Positions 1 to 8,389 are shown, counted from the first letter of the stretch. The stretch: 34,939 bases of DNA from Thermoflexales bacterium (GCA_025057935.1 JANWUW010000082.1:1-34939), one strand, 5' to 3'. Program-made: numbers and translations. Notes: generated by a model from the letters alone, not told the origin.

Positions 1-428
1 GCTGCGCTCTTCGCCATGAAGACAATGGACTTCCAGCGCAAAAACCCAGCCTTGGGGAAGAGATAAGGCGTGCGCAGGTCGTGGAAGGTGACCACCACTG
101 GCACGCGGCGCTGCAGCGCCTTAGGCAGCAAGTTGATCGCAGGGTGCATGTGATACGCCGCAGCTTGGTACTGGATGTTCAGCACGTCAGGGCGATGCAC
201 GCGCAGGAACGCCTCGACGCGGCGCCGCGTTTGCCAATCCCAACGCGAGACGAGGCGGTGCACCGCGATGCCCTCAGTCTGTTCCACGAGCGCGCTGCCG
301 TTGACGAAGCGCGTGAGCACATACGGCGCATGACCTTTCGCAGCGAGCGCGCGTGCCAACTCGCGCGTGTAGTCCCCCACGCCTCCTTGCAGCGGCGGAT
401 ACTCTCCGCTCAGCAGCGCGATGCGCAT
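1..428 (-). CDS. GT4-family glycosyltransferase, N-terminal part (cut by window edge)
   Basis: I translated this from the minus strand; it runs open from an ATG at 428 to the left edge (142 codons), so the C-terminal catalytic half is missing. The N-terminus reads MRIALLSGEYPPLQGGVGDY, the glycine-rich first loop of GT-B fold family 4 glycosyltransferases, followed by a helix (TRELARALAAKGH) and later a VVVTFHDL stretch typical of the same Rossmann domain. Such enzymes move a sugar from a nucleotide-sugar to a lipid, glycan or small-molecule acceptor; the acceptor cannot be told. It starts 21 bp after the ATP-grasp gene and is probably co-transcribed with it and pyrG. No clear Shine-Dalgarno sequence is seen. 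The family call is firm, the substrate unknown. Confidence 0.85.
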   Translation of the reverse strand, partial: MRIALLSGEYPPLQGGVGDYTRELARALAAKGHAPYVLTRFVNGSALVEQTEGIAVHRLVSRWDWQTRRRVEAFLRVHRPDVLNIQYQAAAYHMHPAINLLPKALQRRVPVVVTFHDLRTPYLFPKAGFLRWKSIVFMAKSA

Positions 429-449
429 GGCTCGGTGTGCGAGAACAGC

Positions 450-1358
450 TCACACATCAAGGCGATAAGGCGTCTGCTGAGGTCGCGGTTCCAAGGCACG
501 GCGAATGCACAGGTCTGCCATTTTCTCCACGCACCAGCGGTGATACTCGTAGCCGGTGGAATTAATGTCCATATCGGGCGCTGGGTTCATGAAGTCGATG
601 GCGTAAGGCACGCCATCGCGGATCGCCCACTCAATGGTGTTCATGTCGTAGCCAAGCGCGCGCACGAGGCGCAGCGAATCGCGCACGATGCGCTCGTAAA
701 GGTCAGGCGGCAGATCGTGCCGCCCATAGCGGCGGTTGATCGGGTCATACTTCGCTACATACACCTCTTCCTGCCCAATGCACATGCAGCGCACGTAGTT
801 GTCCCACTTGATATATTCCTGCAGGATCATCGTGAGCAAGCCGCTTTCGTTGTAGCGCGCAAACAGCTCGTCCATCGAGTGCACCACATGCACGTTCTTC
901 CAGCCGCCCCCATGCGCGTCCTTGAGCACGACGGGAAAGCCGCCGAGATACTCCACATGCTCCGCCCACGGCACGGGGTAGATCAAATTGCGCAAGCTTT
1001 CGCTGTGCACAATGCCGGGCACGTAGTCCTTGTTGGGCAAAACAACGGTGCGCGGGCTCGGGATGCCGAGCTTAGTCGCTAGCGAGGCGCCGAAAAATTT
1101 GTCGTCGGCAGACCACATGAACGGGTTGTTCACCACGTATGTGCCTTGCAGCACAGCGTTCTTGAGGTAGGTGCGGTAGTAGGGCACTTCGTGAGAGATG
1201 CGATCCACGATCACGGCATACTCACATGGCTCGTTCATGCGCGTGCCGCCGAGCTTGGCGAACTCTGCGATCACGCCCGCCTTGCGCTCGTTGACCTCCT
1301 CGATGAATGCAGGCGGCCAAGACCACTCGCGACCGACGATGACTCCGATCTTCAACAT
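450..1358 (-). CDS. ATP-grasp (RimK/glutathione synthetase-like) ligase
   Basis: This 302-residue protein has the ATP-grasp layout: a pre-ATP-grasp Rossmann region (1-85), a DDK motif with the first ATP-binding lysine (K86), a second lysine in VVLKDAHGGG (K146) followed by the glycine-rich loop, an LQEYI strand (E181), and C-terminal metal ligands in IEWAI (E243) and AIDFMNPAPDMD (D255, N258). Enzymes of this type use ATP to activate a carboxylate and join it to an amine or thiol; the substrate is not evident. The start at 1358 has a strong AAGGAG Shine-Dalgarno. It lies 38 bp after pyrG and 21 bp before the glycosyltransferase, suggesting one operon. Alternatives are a D-Ala-D-Ala-ligase-like or amino-acid ligase role; I would not assign one. 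Confidence 0.85.
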   Translation of the reverse strand: MLKIGVIVGREWSWPPAFIEEVNERKAGVIAEFAKLGGTRMNEPCEYAVIVDRISHEVPYYRTYLKNAVLQGTYVVNNPFMWSADDKFFGASLATKLGIPSPRTVVLPNKDYVPGIVHSESLRNLIYPVPWAEHVEYLGGFPVVLKDAHGGGWKNVHVVHSMDELFARYNESGLLTMILQEYIKWDNYVRCMCIGQEEVYVAKYDPINRRYGRHDLPPDLYERIVRDSLRLVRALGYDMNTIEWAIRDGVPYAIDFMNPAPDMDINSTGYEYHRWCVEKMADLCIRRALEPRPQQTPYRLDV

Positions 1359-1396
1359 GCTTTTCGCTCCTTAGGTTGCTAAGAATTGCGGCTTTC

Positions 1397-3103
1397 TCAT
1401 GAGGCCTTTGATGTGGTAGGCGTGGGTTGCGCGTGCGAGACGGCTGGTTGCAACACTGCCTTGAACAGTGGCGCCCCCTGAGCAAACTGGATCGCAGCGC
1501 CGATGAACGCAAGAAAGAGCGGGTGCGGGCGATTGGGGCGGCTCTTGAATTCAGGATGGAATTGGCTGCCCACCATGAAGGGATGATCGCGCAGCTCCGT
1601 GACCTCGACCAGACGCTCGTCCGGCGACAGACCGCTGAACACTAGCCCTGCTTCGCCTAACGCGCGGCGAAACTCGTTGTTGAACTCGAAGCGATGCCGA
1701 TGGCGCTCTTGCACGGTGATAGGGGCGTCGGGCGGCAGACCCAGCGCCTGCGCGTAAGCGCGATGCGCGCGCGTGCCGGGCACAAGGCGACACGGGTACG
1801 CGCCGAGGCGCATAGTGCCGCCGAGGTCGGTGATGTCGCGCTGGTCGGGCAGCAGGTCTATCACTGGGTAAGGCGTTGTGGGGTTGAACTCAGTGCTGTT
1901 AGGCTCGCGGCTGTTAAGCACGTGGCGCGCAAACTCAATGCACATGATCTGCATGCCCAAGCACAAGCCGAGATAGGGCACTTGATTCTCGCGCGCGAAG
2001 CGCGCCGCGATGATTTTGCCCTCGATGCCGCGGTAGCCAAACCCGCCAGGCACGACAATGCCTGCCACTTGTCCCAAGATTTCCATGCCCTCGCCGCGCT
2101 CCAGCGCCTCACTGTTGATCCACTCGATTTTCACATCGCGACCGCTCGCGACGGCTGCATGGTAGAGCGCCTCGCGCACACTCATGTAGGCATCATGCAG
2201 CTCGACATACTTGCCGACGATGGCAATACGCAGGGGCGGCTTGGGTCGGCGCATCTCCGCGCACATCGCGCGCCACTCCGCCCAATCTGGCGCTCGGCAT
2301 TCGAGGTTCAAGCGCTCGCATAGGTAGTCGCCAAAGCCCATATCCTCCAGCATCAGCGGCACTTCGTAGAGGTAGGGTGTGGTGACCATCGGCAGCACAG
2401 CGCGCGGCTCAACGTCGCAGAAGAGCGCGATTTTTTGGCGAAGCTCGTCATCCACAGGGTAATCGCTGCGCGCGATGATGGCGTCGGGCAAGATGCCGGC
2501 GCTGCGCAGGTCGCGCACGCTGTGCTGAGTGGGTTTAGTCTTCAGCTCGCCAGTCGCGCCCACCATTGGCAGAAACGTGATGTGCACGTAGAAGGTGTTC
2601 TCACGCCCATAATCGCGGCGCATCTGGCGGATCGCCTCGAGGAACGGCATGGCTTCGATGTCGCCCACTGTGCCTCCGACCTCGACGATCACCACATCGG
2701 CGTTGCTGTTCTTCGCCACTAAGCTGATGCGCCGCTTAATCTCGTTGGTCACGTGGGGCACAACCTGAATGGTCTTGCCGAGGTAATCGCCTCGCCGCTC
2801 CTTGGCGATCACCTCGTTGTACACTTGCCCAGTGGTGGTGTTTGAGACACGCGTGAGGTTTTCGTCAATGAAGCGCTCGTAGTGCCCAAGGTCTAGGTCG
2901 GTTTCCGCGCCGTCTTCCGTTACGAACACCTCGCCGTGCTGATACGGGGACATCGTGCCTGGGTCCACATTCAGGTAGGGGTCGAGCTTCTGAATGGCGA
3001 CGCGCAGACCGCGCGCTTTTAACACGCGCCCGATTGCTGCTGCAGTAACGCCCTTGCCCACCGAACTCACAACACCGCCGGTGCAGAAGATGTACTTGGG
3101 CAT
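1397..3103 (-). CDS. pyrG: CTP synthase (glutamine hydrolysing)
   Basis: CTP synthase makes CTP from UTP, ATP and glutamine, the last step of de novo pyrimidine nucleotide synthesis in the cytosol. The 568-residue protein is of normal length. The synthetase domain (1-270) begins [18 protein letters not shown] with the P-loop (9-18, K18) and keeps [10 protein letters not shown] (141-150). The class I glutamine amidotransferase domain (from about 290) has the nucleophile elbow GLCLGMQ (C381) and the HPE motif (H516, E518), so both activities look intact. The start has an AGAGGAG Shine-Dalgarno. It heads a minus-strand run with the ATP-grasp and GT4 genes. Its promoter and an intrinsic terminator lie in a leader of about 135 nt, suggesting attenuation control. 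Confidence 0.98.
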   Translation of the reverse strand: MPKYIFCTGGVVSSVGKGVTAAAIGRVLKARGLRVAIQKLDPYLNVDPGTMSPYQHGEVFVTEDGAETDLDLGHYERFIDENLTRVSNTTTGQVYNEVIAKERRGDYLGKTIQVVPHVTNEIKRRISLVAKNSNADVVIVEVGGTVGDIEAMPFLEAIRQMRRDYGRENTFYVHITFLPMVGATGELKTKPTQHSVRDLRSAGILPDAIIARSDYPVDDELRQKIALFCDVEPRAVLPMVTTPYLYEVPLMLEDMGFGDYLCERLNLECRAPDWAEWRAMCAEMRRPKPPLRIAIVGKYVELHDAYMSVREALYHAAVASGRDVKIEWINSEALERGEGMEILGQVAGIVVPGGFGYRGIEGKIIAARFARENQVPYLGLCLGMQIMCIEFARHVLNSREPNSTEFNPTTPYPVIDLLPDQRDITDLGGTMRLGAYPCRLVPGTRAHRAYAQALGLPPDAPITVQERHRHRFEFNNEFRRALGEAGLVFSGLSPDERLVEVTELRDHPFMVGSQFHPEFKSRPNRPHPLFLAFIGAAIQFAQGAPLFKAVLQPAVSHAQPTPTTSKAS

Positions 3104-3142
3104 GCGCTGCTATCTCCTCTAGCGCGATGTGTTCTGTGTCAC

Positions 3143-3177
3143 AAAAAAGCAGGGAGACGCTTTGTGCTTCTCCCTGC
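3143..3177 (-). terminator. Intrinsic terminator in the pyrG leader (attenuator candidate)
   Basis: Read on the minus strand, a perfect 9-bp stem (GCAGGGAGA at 3169-3177 read downward, TCTCCCTGC at 3149-3157) with an 11-nt loop is followed directly by six U. It sits between the pyrG promoter and the pyrG start, about 40 nt before the ATG, with no gene ahead of it on that strand. On the plus strand there is no U tract. A leader terminator is the natural reading. Confidence 0.7.
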
Positions 3178-3244
3178 GGGCTGTGTCGCTTCAACGCGAG
3201 GGACGCAAGACAGGAAGCGATCCGTCTCGGCGCCAGCATTGTGG

Positions 3245-3274
3245 ATTATACGCGCCCGCGCAACCCCGTTACAA
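3245..3274 (-). promoter_or_regulatory. pyrG promoter
   Basis: On the minus strand TTGTAA (3269-3274) and a perfect TATAAT (3245-3250) are separated by 18 bp. Transcription should begin near 3238, about 135 nt before the pyrG start. The initial transcribed bases are not the GGGC run used by the Bacillus pyrG reiterative-G mechanism. Confidence 0.7.
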
Positions 3275-3275
3275 T
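3270..3275 (+). promoter_or_regulatory. -10 box of the rpsP operon
   Basis: TACAAT on the plus strand, 29 nt before the rpsP ATG, giving a leader of roughly 20-23 nt that carries the GAGAGGA Shine-Dalgarno. A good -35 is not visible. The box shares five bases with the divergent pyrG -35. Confidence 0.5.
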
Positions 3276-3304
3276 ACAGAGCCTTTTGCGAGAGGACGAT
3301 AACC

Positions 3305-3679
3305 ATGGTTCGCATTCGACTTCGCCGTATCGGTTCTCGGAACCAACCGATGTACCGCATCGTGGTTGCCGACAAGGAGGCGCCGCGCGATGGCGCGTTC
3401 ATCGAAACGCTGGGCGTGTACAACCCTCGCACCCAGCCCGAGTTCATCGACTTCAAGGAGGATCGCGTATATCACTGGCTGCGCGTCGGCGCTCAACCCA
3501 GCGAAGCTGTGGCGCAGATCTTCCGCAAGACAGGCACCCTCGAGCGCTTTCAGCGCCTCCTCAAAGGCGAGCCTCAAGAGGCTTTGCTGGCAGAAGCAGC
3601 CGCTAGACTCCAAGCGTTGCGCCCGCCCAGCCTGCGCACGCGGATCGGCATTGAGCACAGCGCAAAATCCAAGAACTAA
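3305..3679 (+). CDS. rpsP: 30S ribosomal protein bS16
   Basis: bS16 is an assembly protein of the 30S body that binds 16S rRNA. The start is the ATG at 3305 (MVRIRLRRIGSRNQPMYRIV), preceded by a GAGAGGA Shine-Dalgarno; the open frame extends further upstream but without homology. Conserved bS16 features follow in order: VRIRLRRIG, the VADKEAPRDG loop, FIETLGVYNP and the KEDRVYHWLRVGAQPSEAV segment. At 124 residues it is longer than the usual 80-90 because of a C-terminal tail after about residue 85, as in many non-proteobacterial homologues. It heads an rpsP-khpA-rimM-dprA run; the next start is 12 bp downstream. Confidence 0.97.
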   Translation: MVRIRLRRIGSRNQPMYRIVVADKEAPRDGAFIETLGVYNPRTQPEFIDFKEDRVYHWLRVGAQPSEAVAQIFRKTGTLERFQRLLKGEPQEALLAEAAARLQALRPPSLRTRIGIEHSAKSKN

Positions 3680-3691
3680 GCGAGCGGCACC

Positions 3692-3922
3692 ATGAAAGCG
3701 CTCGTGGAGTATATCGCTCAGCAGCTTGTCCTCGACCCAAGCAGCGTCGTGGTCACCGAGCGCAGCAGCCGCGGCACCGTCTTCGTGCGCTTGCGCGTGC
3801 CGAAGGAAGAATTAGGGCGGGTCATCGGTCGGGAAGGGCGGCTTGCTAGCGCGATGCGCACCTTGTTGCGCGTCGCGGGCGCGCGCGTGCGTCGGCGCGT
3901 CGTGCTCGACATCACCGACTAA
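3692..3922 (+). CDS. khpA: KH-domain RNA-binding protein KhpA
   Basis: A 76-residue single KH-domain protein. The GxxG loop is visible in LGRVIGREGRLASAMRTLL, flanked by the expected strand and helix. KhpA proteins bind RNA, usually as dimers or with KhpB, and affect cell size, small-RNA and translation-related processes; they are commonly encoded between rpsP and rimM, as here. It follows rpsP by 12 bp and is separated from the rimM GTG by a single base, so translation is probably coupled. Family assignment is secure from motif, size and context; the specific RNA targets are unknown. Confidence 0.93.
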   Translation: MKALVEYIAQQLVLDPSSVVVTERSSRGTVFVRLRVPKEELGRVIGREGRLASAMRTLLRVAGARVRRRVVLDITD

Positions 3923-3923
3923 C

Positions 3924-4436
3924 GTGCCTCGAAATACCCTCGTCTCGATCGGCGTGGTGGCGCGTCCTCATGGCGTAGGGGGCGAACTGAAGCTGGAGAT
4001 CGTTCCGGCATATCTCGAAGCCCTGTTGCATGGAGTACAGCGCGTGTTTCTTGGACCAGCACGCCAACCCTACCGCATCCGCGCCGCGCGCCAACATCAG
4101 CGCGCGCTCCTCGTGCAGCTCGAAGGCGTGCACACACGCAACGATGCTGAGGCACTGCGCGGCGCTGAGGTGCTGGTGCACGCTGACGAGCTGCCTCCCC
4201 TCCCCAAAGGCGAATACTACGTCCACGAGCTGCTTGGCTTGCGCGTCTTCGACGTGGAAGCGCACGCTGAGCTCGGTGAGCTGACAGAGGTGCTCGCAAC
4301 AGGCAGCAATGATGTCTATGTGGTGCGCCGCCTGGATGGGCGCGAGTTGCTTTTGCCAGCGCTGCCCCAGGTGATCCTCAGCGTGGACTTGGAAGCCAGC
4401 GTGATGCACGTGCGCGTTCCCGAAGGGCTTGAGTGA
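3924..4436 (+). CDS. rimM: 16S rRNA processing protein RimM
   Basis: RimM is a 30S maturation factor that binds ribosomal protein uS19 and helps the 3' domain of 16S rRNA fold. From the GTG at 3924 it gives 170 residues: an N-terminal RimM barrel (SIGVVARPHGVGGELKLE, then a LVQLEGVHTRNDAEALRGAEVLV segment) and a C-terminal PRC-barrel-like domain (YYVHELLGLRVFD, GSNDVYVVRR, LLPALPQVILSVDL). I chose this GTG because it lies one base after the khpA stop and the upstream in-frame extension overlaps khpA and is not RimM-like. Unusually, the partner gene trmD does not follow; the next gene, overlapping by 8 bp, is dprA. Confidence 0.95.
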   Translation: MPRNTLVSIGVVARPHGVGGELKLEIVPAYLEALLHGVQRVFLGPARQPYRIRAARQHQRALLVQLEGVHTRNDAEALRGAEVLVHADELPPLPKGEYYVHELLGLRVFDVEAHAELGELTEVLATGSNDVYVVRRLDGRELLLPALPQVILSVDLEASVMHVRVPEGLE

Positions 4437-5526
4437 GGGCGTGTCGCACGCGGAGCTGCCATACTACCTAGCCTTTGCACGTGTGCGCGGCATCGGCGCG
4501 GTGCGCCTGCGCCGCCTCAAGACGCACTTCGGCACGCTACGAGACGCCTGGTACGCCAATGCGTTCGACCTCGCTGCAGCCGGACTAGAAGAGCGCCTCA
4601 TCGGCGCGCTGCTCTCGGCGCGCCGCTCAATCATCCCCGAGACAGAAGTGGAACGCTTAAAGCGCGCCGGCGCAACCGCACTAACGTGGGATGACGAGAC
4701 ATACCCACGCCTGCTGCGCGAGATTGACGAGCCGCCGCCAGTGCTCTTCGTTAAGGGCATGCTCACAGAAGCGGATCGATGGGCTGTGGCGCTCGTGGGG
4801 ACGCGCCGCGCGACAGTGTATGGCAAGCAAGTTGCTGAGATGCTCGCCGAGGGCTTAGCGCGCAACCACGTCACAGTGGTCAGCGGGCTGGCACGTGGTG
4901 TTGATGCTGCTGCGCATGAAGCTGCGCTGAAAGCGGAAGGGCGCACGATCGCGGTGTTGGGATGCGGAGTGGATATTGTGTACCCCGCTGAGCATCGTCG
5001 ACTAGCGGAGCGCATCGCGGAGCGCGGCGCATTGGTGAGCGATTACCCCCTCGGCACACCGCCCGACGCGCGCAACTTCCCGCCGCGCAATCGCATCATC
5101 AGCGGCTTGAGCCTCGGCGTAGTGGTCGTCGAAGCCGACGAGCAGAGCGGCGCGTTGATCACTGCGCAGTTTGCAGCGCAGCAGGGGCGCGAGGTCTTCG
5201 CAGTGCCGGGCAACATCCTCAATCGCTCCAGCCGCGGAACCAATCGCCTGATCCAAAACGGCGCAAAGCCAGTGCTCGACGTTGAGAGCATCCTCGAGGA
5301 GCTTAATCTCAGCGCTGTTGCTGAGCGCGTCGCTGTTGCAGCAATCGCCCCTGAGAACGACCTTGAGCGCCTGCTGCTCGCGCAGCTCTCTCACGAGCCG
5401 TGCGACGTGGACACCTTAGTGCGAAGCGTCGGTCTGCCGACCGAGGCGGTGATCGCGGCGCTGACGCTCATGGAGCTGAAAGGGCTAGTGCGCTCGGCAG
5501 GAGGCATGAGCTACGTGCTGGCGTGA
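4429..5526 (+). CDS. dprA: DNA-processing protein DprA (natural transformation)
   Basis: DprA binds incoming single-stranded DNA and loads RecA during natural transformation. The 365-residue protein has an N-terminal helical HhH-like part ([12 protein letters not shown], 19-30), the Rossmann-like DprA core with [11 protein letters not shown] (122-132), [16 protein letters not shown] (152-167), [13 protein letters not shown] (177-189), [10 protein letters not shown] (219-228) and SGALITA (240-246), and a C-terminal winged-helix segment. The likely start is TTG at 4429, overlapping rimM by 8 bp; GTG at 4441 is an alternative. It occupies the position that trmD usually takes after rimM. Confidence 0.95.
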   Translation: MSEGVSHAELPYYLAFARVRGIGAVRLRRLKTHFGTLRDAWYANAFDLAAAGLEERLIGALLSARRSIIPETEVERLKRAGATALTWDDETYPRLLREIDEPPPVLFVKGMLTEADRWAVALVGTRRATVYGKQVAEMLAEGLARNHVTVVSGLARGVDAAAHEAALKAEGRTIAVLGCGVDIVYPAEHRRLAERIAERGALVSDYPLGTPPDARNFPPRNRIISGLSLGVVVVEADEQSGALITAQFAAQQGREVFAVPGNILNRSSRGTNRLIQNGAKPVLDVESILEELNLSAVAERVAVAAIAPENDLERLLLAQLSHEPCDVDTLVRSVGLPTEAVIAALTLMELKGLVRSAGGMSYVLA

Positions 5527-5571
5527 GCGCCTCAGCGCGAGATGCGAGCGAAACACACTCCCGCATTGCCT

Positions 5572-5577
5572 TACAAT
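5572..5577 (+). promoter_or_regulatory. -10 box, leaderless start of quinone oxidoreductase gene
   Basis: TACAAT ends 8 nt before the ATG at 5586, placing the expected transcription start at or next to the start codon. No -35 or Shine-Dalgarno is visible. Confidence 0.6.
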
Positions 5578-5585
5578 CGCTTGCG

Positions 5586-6563
5586 ATGAAAGCCATCCGT
5601 GTTCACGAATACGGCAGCGCCGACGTGCTGCGCTGGGAAGAAGCGCCGTTGCCTGAACCTGGGCGAGGCGAAGCGCGCGTGCGCGTGCACGTCGCTGGAC
5701 TGAACTTCATTGACATCTACCAACGGCGCGGCTGGTACAAAACGCCGCTGCCGTTTGTGCCCGGGCAAGAAGGCGCCGGCGTGGTGGAGTCCGTCGGCGA
5801 GGGTGTAACTGAGGTGAAGCCCGGCGATCGCGTAGCGTGGACGATGAGCCTCGGCGCCTATGCCGACTACGCCGTCGTGCCCGCAGCGCGATTAGTGCCC
5901 GTGCCGGAGGGCATCTCGCTCCATCAAGCGGCAGCGATCCTGCTGCAAGGCATGACGGCGCACTACTTGGTGCATAGCACTTTCCCGCTGAAGGCAGGGC
6001 AGGTTGCGCTGGTGCATGCAGCCGCTGGCGGCGTTGGTCTGCTGCTCACGCAGTTGGCGCGTCGGTTGGGCGCGCGCGTGATCGCCACGGTGTCGAGCGA
6101 GGAAAAAGCAGCGTTGGCGCGCGAAGCCGGCGCGCACGACGTGATTCGCTACGATCAAGAAGACTTCGAGGCAGCCGTGCGGCGGCTCACTGAAGGCAAG
6201 GGCGTGGACGTGGTGTACGACTCAGTCGGCAAAGACACGTTCCTCAAAGGGCTAAACATCCTCAAGCCGCGTGGCTACATGGTGCTCTACGGACAATCCA
6301 GCGGGCCGGTCGAGCCGTTCGACCCGCAACTACTGAATCAGAAAGGCTCGCTTTTCCTCACGCGCCCTACACTGCTGCACTACACGTTGACGCGCGAGGA
6401 GCTGCTCTGGCGCGCCAACGATCTCTTTCGCTGGCTGCAGGAGGGGTCGCTCTCCTTGCGCATCGATCGTGTGTTTCCGCTAGTGCAGGCGGCAGAAGCC
6501 CATCGCTACATGGAAGCGCGCGCTACCAAGGGCAAAGTGCTGCTTGAGATCGTGCCTGAGTGA
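5586..6563 (+). CDS. NADPH:quinone oxidoreductase / zinc-free medium-chain dehydrogenase
   Basis: A 325-residue medium-chain dehydrogenase/reductase of the quinone oxidoreductase branch, which transfers hydride from NADPH to quinones or enones. The GroES-like domain has [16 protein letters not shown], the residues typical of the QOR family, and lacks the zinc-ligand cysteine cluster. The Rossmann domain has [17 protein letters not shown], the QOR nucleotide-binding signature, followed by [13 protein letters not shown] start it at ATG 5586 ([10 protein letters not shown]), the usual N-terminus; an open frame continues upstream into dprA without similarity. A TACAAT box 8 nt upstream suggests a leaderless mRNA. 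The phosphoribosyltransferase gene follows closely. The physiological substrate is not known. Confidence 0.93.
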   Translation: MKAIRVHEYGSADVLRWEEAPLPEPGRGEARVRVHVAGLNFIDIYQRRGWYKTPLPFVPGQEGAGVVESVGEGVTEVKPGDRVAWTMSLGAYADYAVVPAARLVPVPEGISLHQAAAILLQGMTAHYLVHSTFPLKAGQVALVHAAAGGVGLLLTQLARRLGARVIATVSSEEKAALAREAGAHDVIRYDQEDFEAAVRRLTEGKGVDVVYDSVGKDTFLKGLNILKPRGYMVLYGQSSGPVEPFDPQLLNQKGSLFLTRPTLLHYTLTREELLWRANDLFRWLQEGSLSLRIDRVFPLVQAAEAHRYMEARATKGKVLLEIVPE

Positions 6564-6580
6564 CGCGACGAGAAATCGCC

Positions 6581-7144
6581 ATGGAGACCAAAGCGCAACC
6601 TACCGAGTTCTACACTGTGAACGTCGCTGGCGTGGAGCGGCGACTGCCGTTGATGGAGGTGGCGCCGGGTGTGCGCATTGCTGTGCTCAACATCCTCGGT
6701 GACACTGAGTTGGTGCAAGCGGCTGCGCGCGCGCTCGCGCCACGCATCCCCAAGGACGCCGAAGTGCTCGTGACGGCTGAGGCGAAGAGCATCCCGCTGG
6801 TGCACGCGCTCAGCGTTGAGCTCGGCAACTTGCCCTACGTTGTGCTGCGCAAGTCGCACAAGCCGTACATGGGCAACGCCATCTCCGCAGAGACGCTTTC
6901 GATCACGACCAACAAGCCGCAGACGCTGTTCCTTGACGAGAAGGATCGCGTCTTTGTCGCTGGCAAGCGCGTGGTGCTGGTGGATGACGTGATTAGCACG
7001 GGCAGCACACTTCAGGGCATGCGATTGATCATGCAGAAAGCCGGCGCGCATGTGATCGCCGAGGCGGCGATCTTCACTGAGGGCGATCGCGCGCGTTGGA
7101 CCAACGTGATCGCGCTAGGTCACTTGCCAGTGTTCACAAGCTGA
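6581..7144 (+). CDS. Phosphoribosyltransferase (adenine-type)
   Basis: A 187-residue type I phosphoribosyltransferase. The PRPP-binding signature VVLVDDVISTGSTL is complete, with the two acidic residues and the ST-G-ST loop, and an upstream flexible-loop region containing VVLRKSHKPYM. The family reversibly joins a nucleobase to PRPP; the sequence resembles adenine phosphoribosyltransferases, but it diverges from classical apt and could be a purine-operon-regulator-like relative. I start at ATG 6581; a GTG at 6560, overlapping the upstream stop as GTGA, would add seven residues and is a real alternative. Its 3' end overlaps the convergent pth gene by 11 bp. Confidence 0.85.
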   Translation: METKAQPTEFYTVNVAGVERRLPLMEVAPGVRIAVLNILGDTELVQAAARALAPRIPKDAEVLVTAEAKSIPLVHALSVELGNLPYVVLRKSHKPYMGNAISAETLSITTNKPQTLFLDEKDRVFVAGKRVVLVDDVISTGSTLQGMRLIMQKAGAHVIAEAAIFTEGDRARWTNVIALGHLPVFTS

Positions 7145-7748
7145 CCGAGGCGCTCGACGCCGGAGGCTGCGGCGTCGGCGCGTTGACCCAATTCATTGCA
7201 CGGTCGAGACCTTCGACCAGCCACAAGCGCACTGCCTCAGCAGCGCGGTCGAGGGCTTCTCGGAGCAGCGCGCGCTCTGCTGGCGTGAAATCCTGAAGCA
7301 CATAGTCTCGCGGCGCCATGCGCCCTGGCGGGCGTCCAATGCCAACGCGCAAGCGCGGAAAGTCCTCCGTGCCTAACTGCGCGATGATCGAGCGCATCCC
7401 ATTGTGTCCGCCTGCGCCGCCCTTGCCGCGCAAGCGCAGTTGCCCCGGCAGGAGATCGAGATCATCGTAGACGACTAGCACGTGCTGCGAGGGCAACTTG
7501 TAAAAACGCACAAGCGCACCCACGCATTCGCCGCTCAGGTTCATGAAGGTCATCGGTTTGACCAGCAGCACCTTGCGCTCGGCGATCTGCCCTCCTGCGA
7601 TTAGCCCTTTGAACATCATCTTGCTGAAGCGCAGGTTATGCTTGGCAGCAAGAGCATCGAGAACCATGAAGCCAACGTTATGGCGGTGGTTCGCATACTC
7701 GCGCCCGGGATTGCCAAGCCCAACAATGAGGCGCAGTGCGTCGTCCAT
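7134..7748 (-). CDS. pth: Peptidyl-tRNA hydrolase
   Basis: Pth cleaves peptidyl-tRNAs released from stalled ribosomes so that the tRNA can be reused. The 204-residue protein keeps the catalytic and substrate-binding residues: LIVGLGNPG (N13), HRHNVGF (catalytic H23), KPMTFMNLSG, VYDDLDLLPGQLRLR and GGAGGHNGMRSI. An alanine/proline-rich C-terminal tail of about 15 residues exceeds the core. It starts 5 bp after the upstream membrane-protein gene and probably shares its TACAAT promoter. The 3' end overlaps the convergent phosphoribosyltransferase gene by 11 bp. Confidence 0.97.
   Translation of the reverse strand: MDDALRLIVGLGNPGREYANHRHNVGFMVLDALAAKHNLRFSKMMFKGLIAGGQIAERKVLLVKPMTFMNLSGECVGALVRFYKLPSQHVLVVYDDLDLLPGQLRLRGKGGAGGHNGMRSIIAQLGTEDFPRLRVGIGRPPGRMAPRDYVLQDFTPAERALLREALDRAAEAVRLWLVEGLDRAMNWVNAPTPQPPASSASVSL
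7155..7177. other. Perfect hairpin at a convergent gene junction
   Basis: CGACGCCG and CGGCGTCG form an 8-bp stem with a 7-nt loop, 10 bp past the stop of the phosphoribosyltransferase gene and inside the 3' coding end of pth. There is no U tract on either strand, so it may be a weak or Rho-assisted 3' end or an RNA-stabilising stem. Confidence 0.4.
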
Positions 7749-7753
7749 GGTCT

Positions 7754-8380
7754 TCAGTCACGGAAGGGCTGCTCGCGCTCCGCGAGACGCAGCCAGCGCC
7801 CCACTAGCCGCTTGAGCAACAAGTAAGCGCCGAAAGCTAAAAAGGCAAGCAGCGTGAACTGCATGCCTCGGAAGAACGCGCCCGGCGCCGCCGCTACGAT
7901 CGCGCTGAGCGCTTGGAAGAGGTCGCGCGCAGCTCGAATTTCGCTGCTGCCGCTTTGAAGGGGAGTGGCTGTGCTCGCGGTTGGCGTGGGCACAGGAGCA
8001 TCCACCACGATCAAGTTGCGCACAAGGCTCTCACTCACGCTGCCATCGGCAGCGAACACCTGCAAGCGCAGCGCGTATGATCCTGGCGTCAACGGCCGTG
8101 TGTTCCACACGCCGAGCACACCATTCTCCACAGGCTGCACACTGCCTCCTAGCGAGATCCACGTCGCAAGGTCGGGCTCGAGGGCATACGCCAGCTCATA
8201 GCGCACGAATTGGGGATGCGTCGCCGTGCCTTGGATGGTGACGTGTTCGCGCAGTGGCTGATTGCTCGCGGGAACACCGATGCGCGCATAGGGATTTGGC
8301 GCTTGAGCCTGCGCCGCTGGCGCGAATGCCAACACTGCAAGCACCAGCGCCAGCAGCACACAACGCAGTGTGCAGCTCAC
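7754..8380 (-). CDS. Exported, C-terminally anchored protein of unknown function
   Basis: I do not recognise a named family. The 208-residue protein has an N-terminal signal sequence (hydrophobic LLALVLAVLAFAPAAQA, residues 9-25), then a region that looks like an Ig-like/bacterial surface domain (VTIQGTATHPQFVRYELAYA and PLTPGSYALRLQVFAADGS), a threonine/proline/serine linker (about 130-148) and a transmembrane helix near the C-terminus (about 170-190) with a basic tail. It is therefore probably anchored at the cell surface. The start is GTG 8380, 9 nt after a TACAAT box. It lies 5 bp upstream of pth, so the two are probably co-transcribed. Confidence 0.8.
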   Translation of the reverse strand: MSCTLRCVLLALVLAVLAFAPAAQAQAPNPYARIGVPASNQPLREHVTIQGTATHPQFVRYELAYALEPDLATWISLGGSVQPVENGVLGVWNTRPLTPGSYALRLQVFAADGSVSESLVRNLIVVDAPVPTPTASTATPLQSGSSEIRAARDLFQALSAIVAAAPGAFFRGMQFTLLAFLAFGAYLLLKRLVGRWLRLAEREQPFRD

Positions 8381-8389
8381 AAGGCTGCG

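Noticed and set aside
81-1082. Long plus-strand open frame opposite the ATP-grasp and GT4 genes
   Set aside because: It is histidine/arginine/alanine-rich with no motif and is the complement of two well-supported genes; GC-rich DNA commonly leaves such open shadows.
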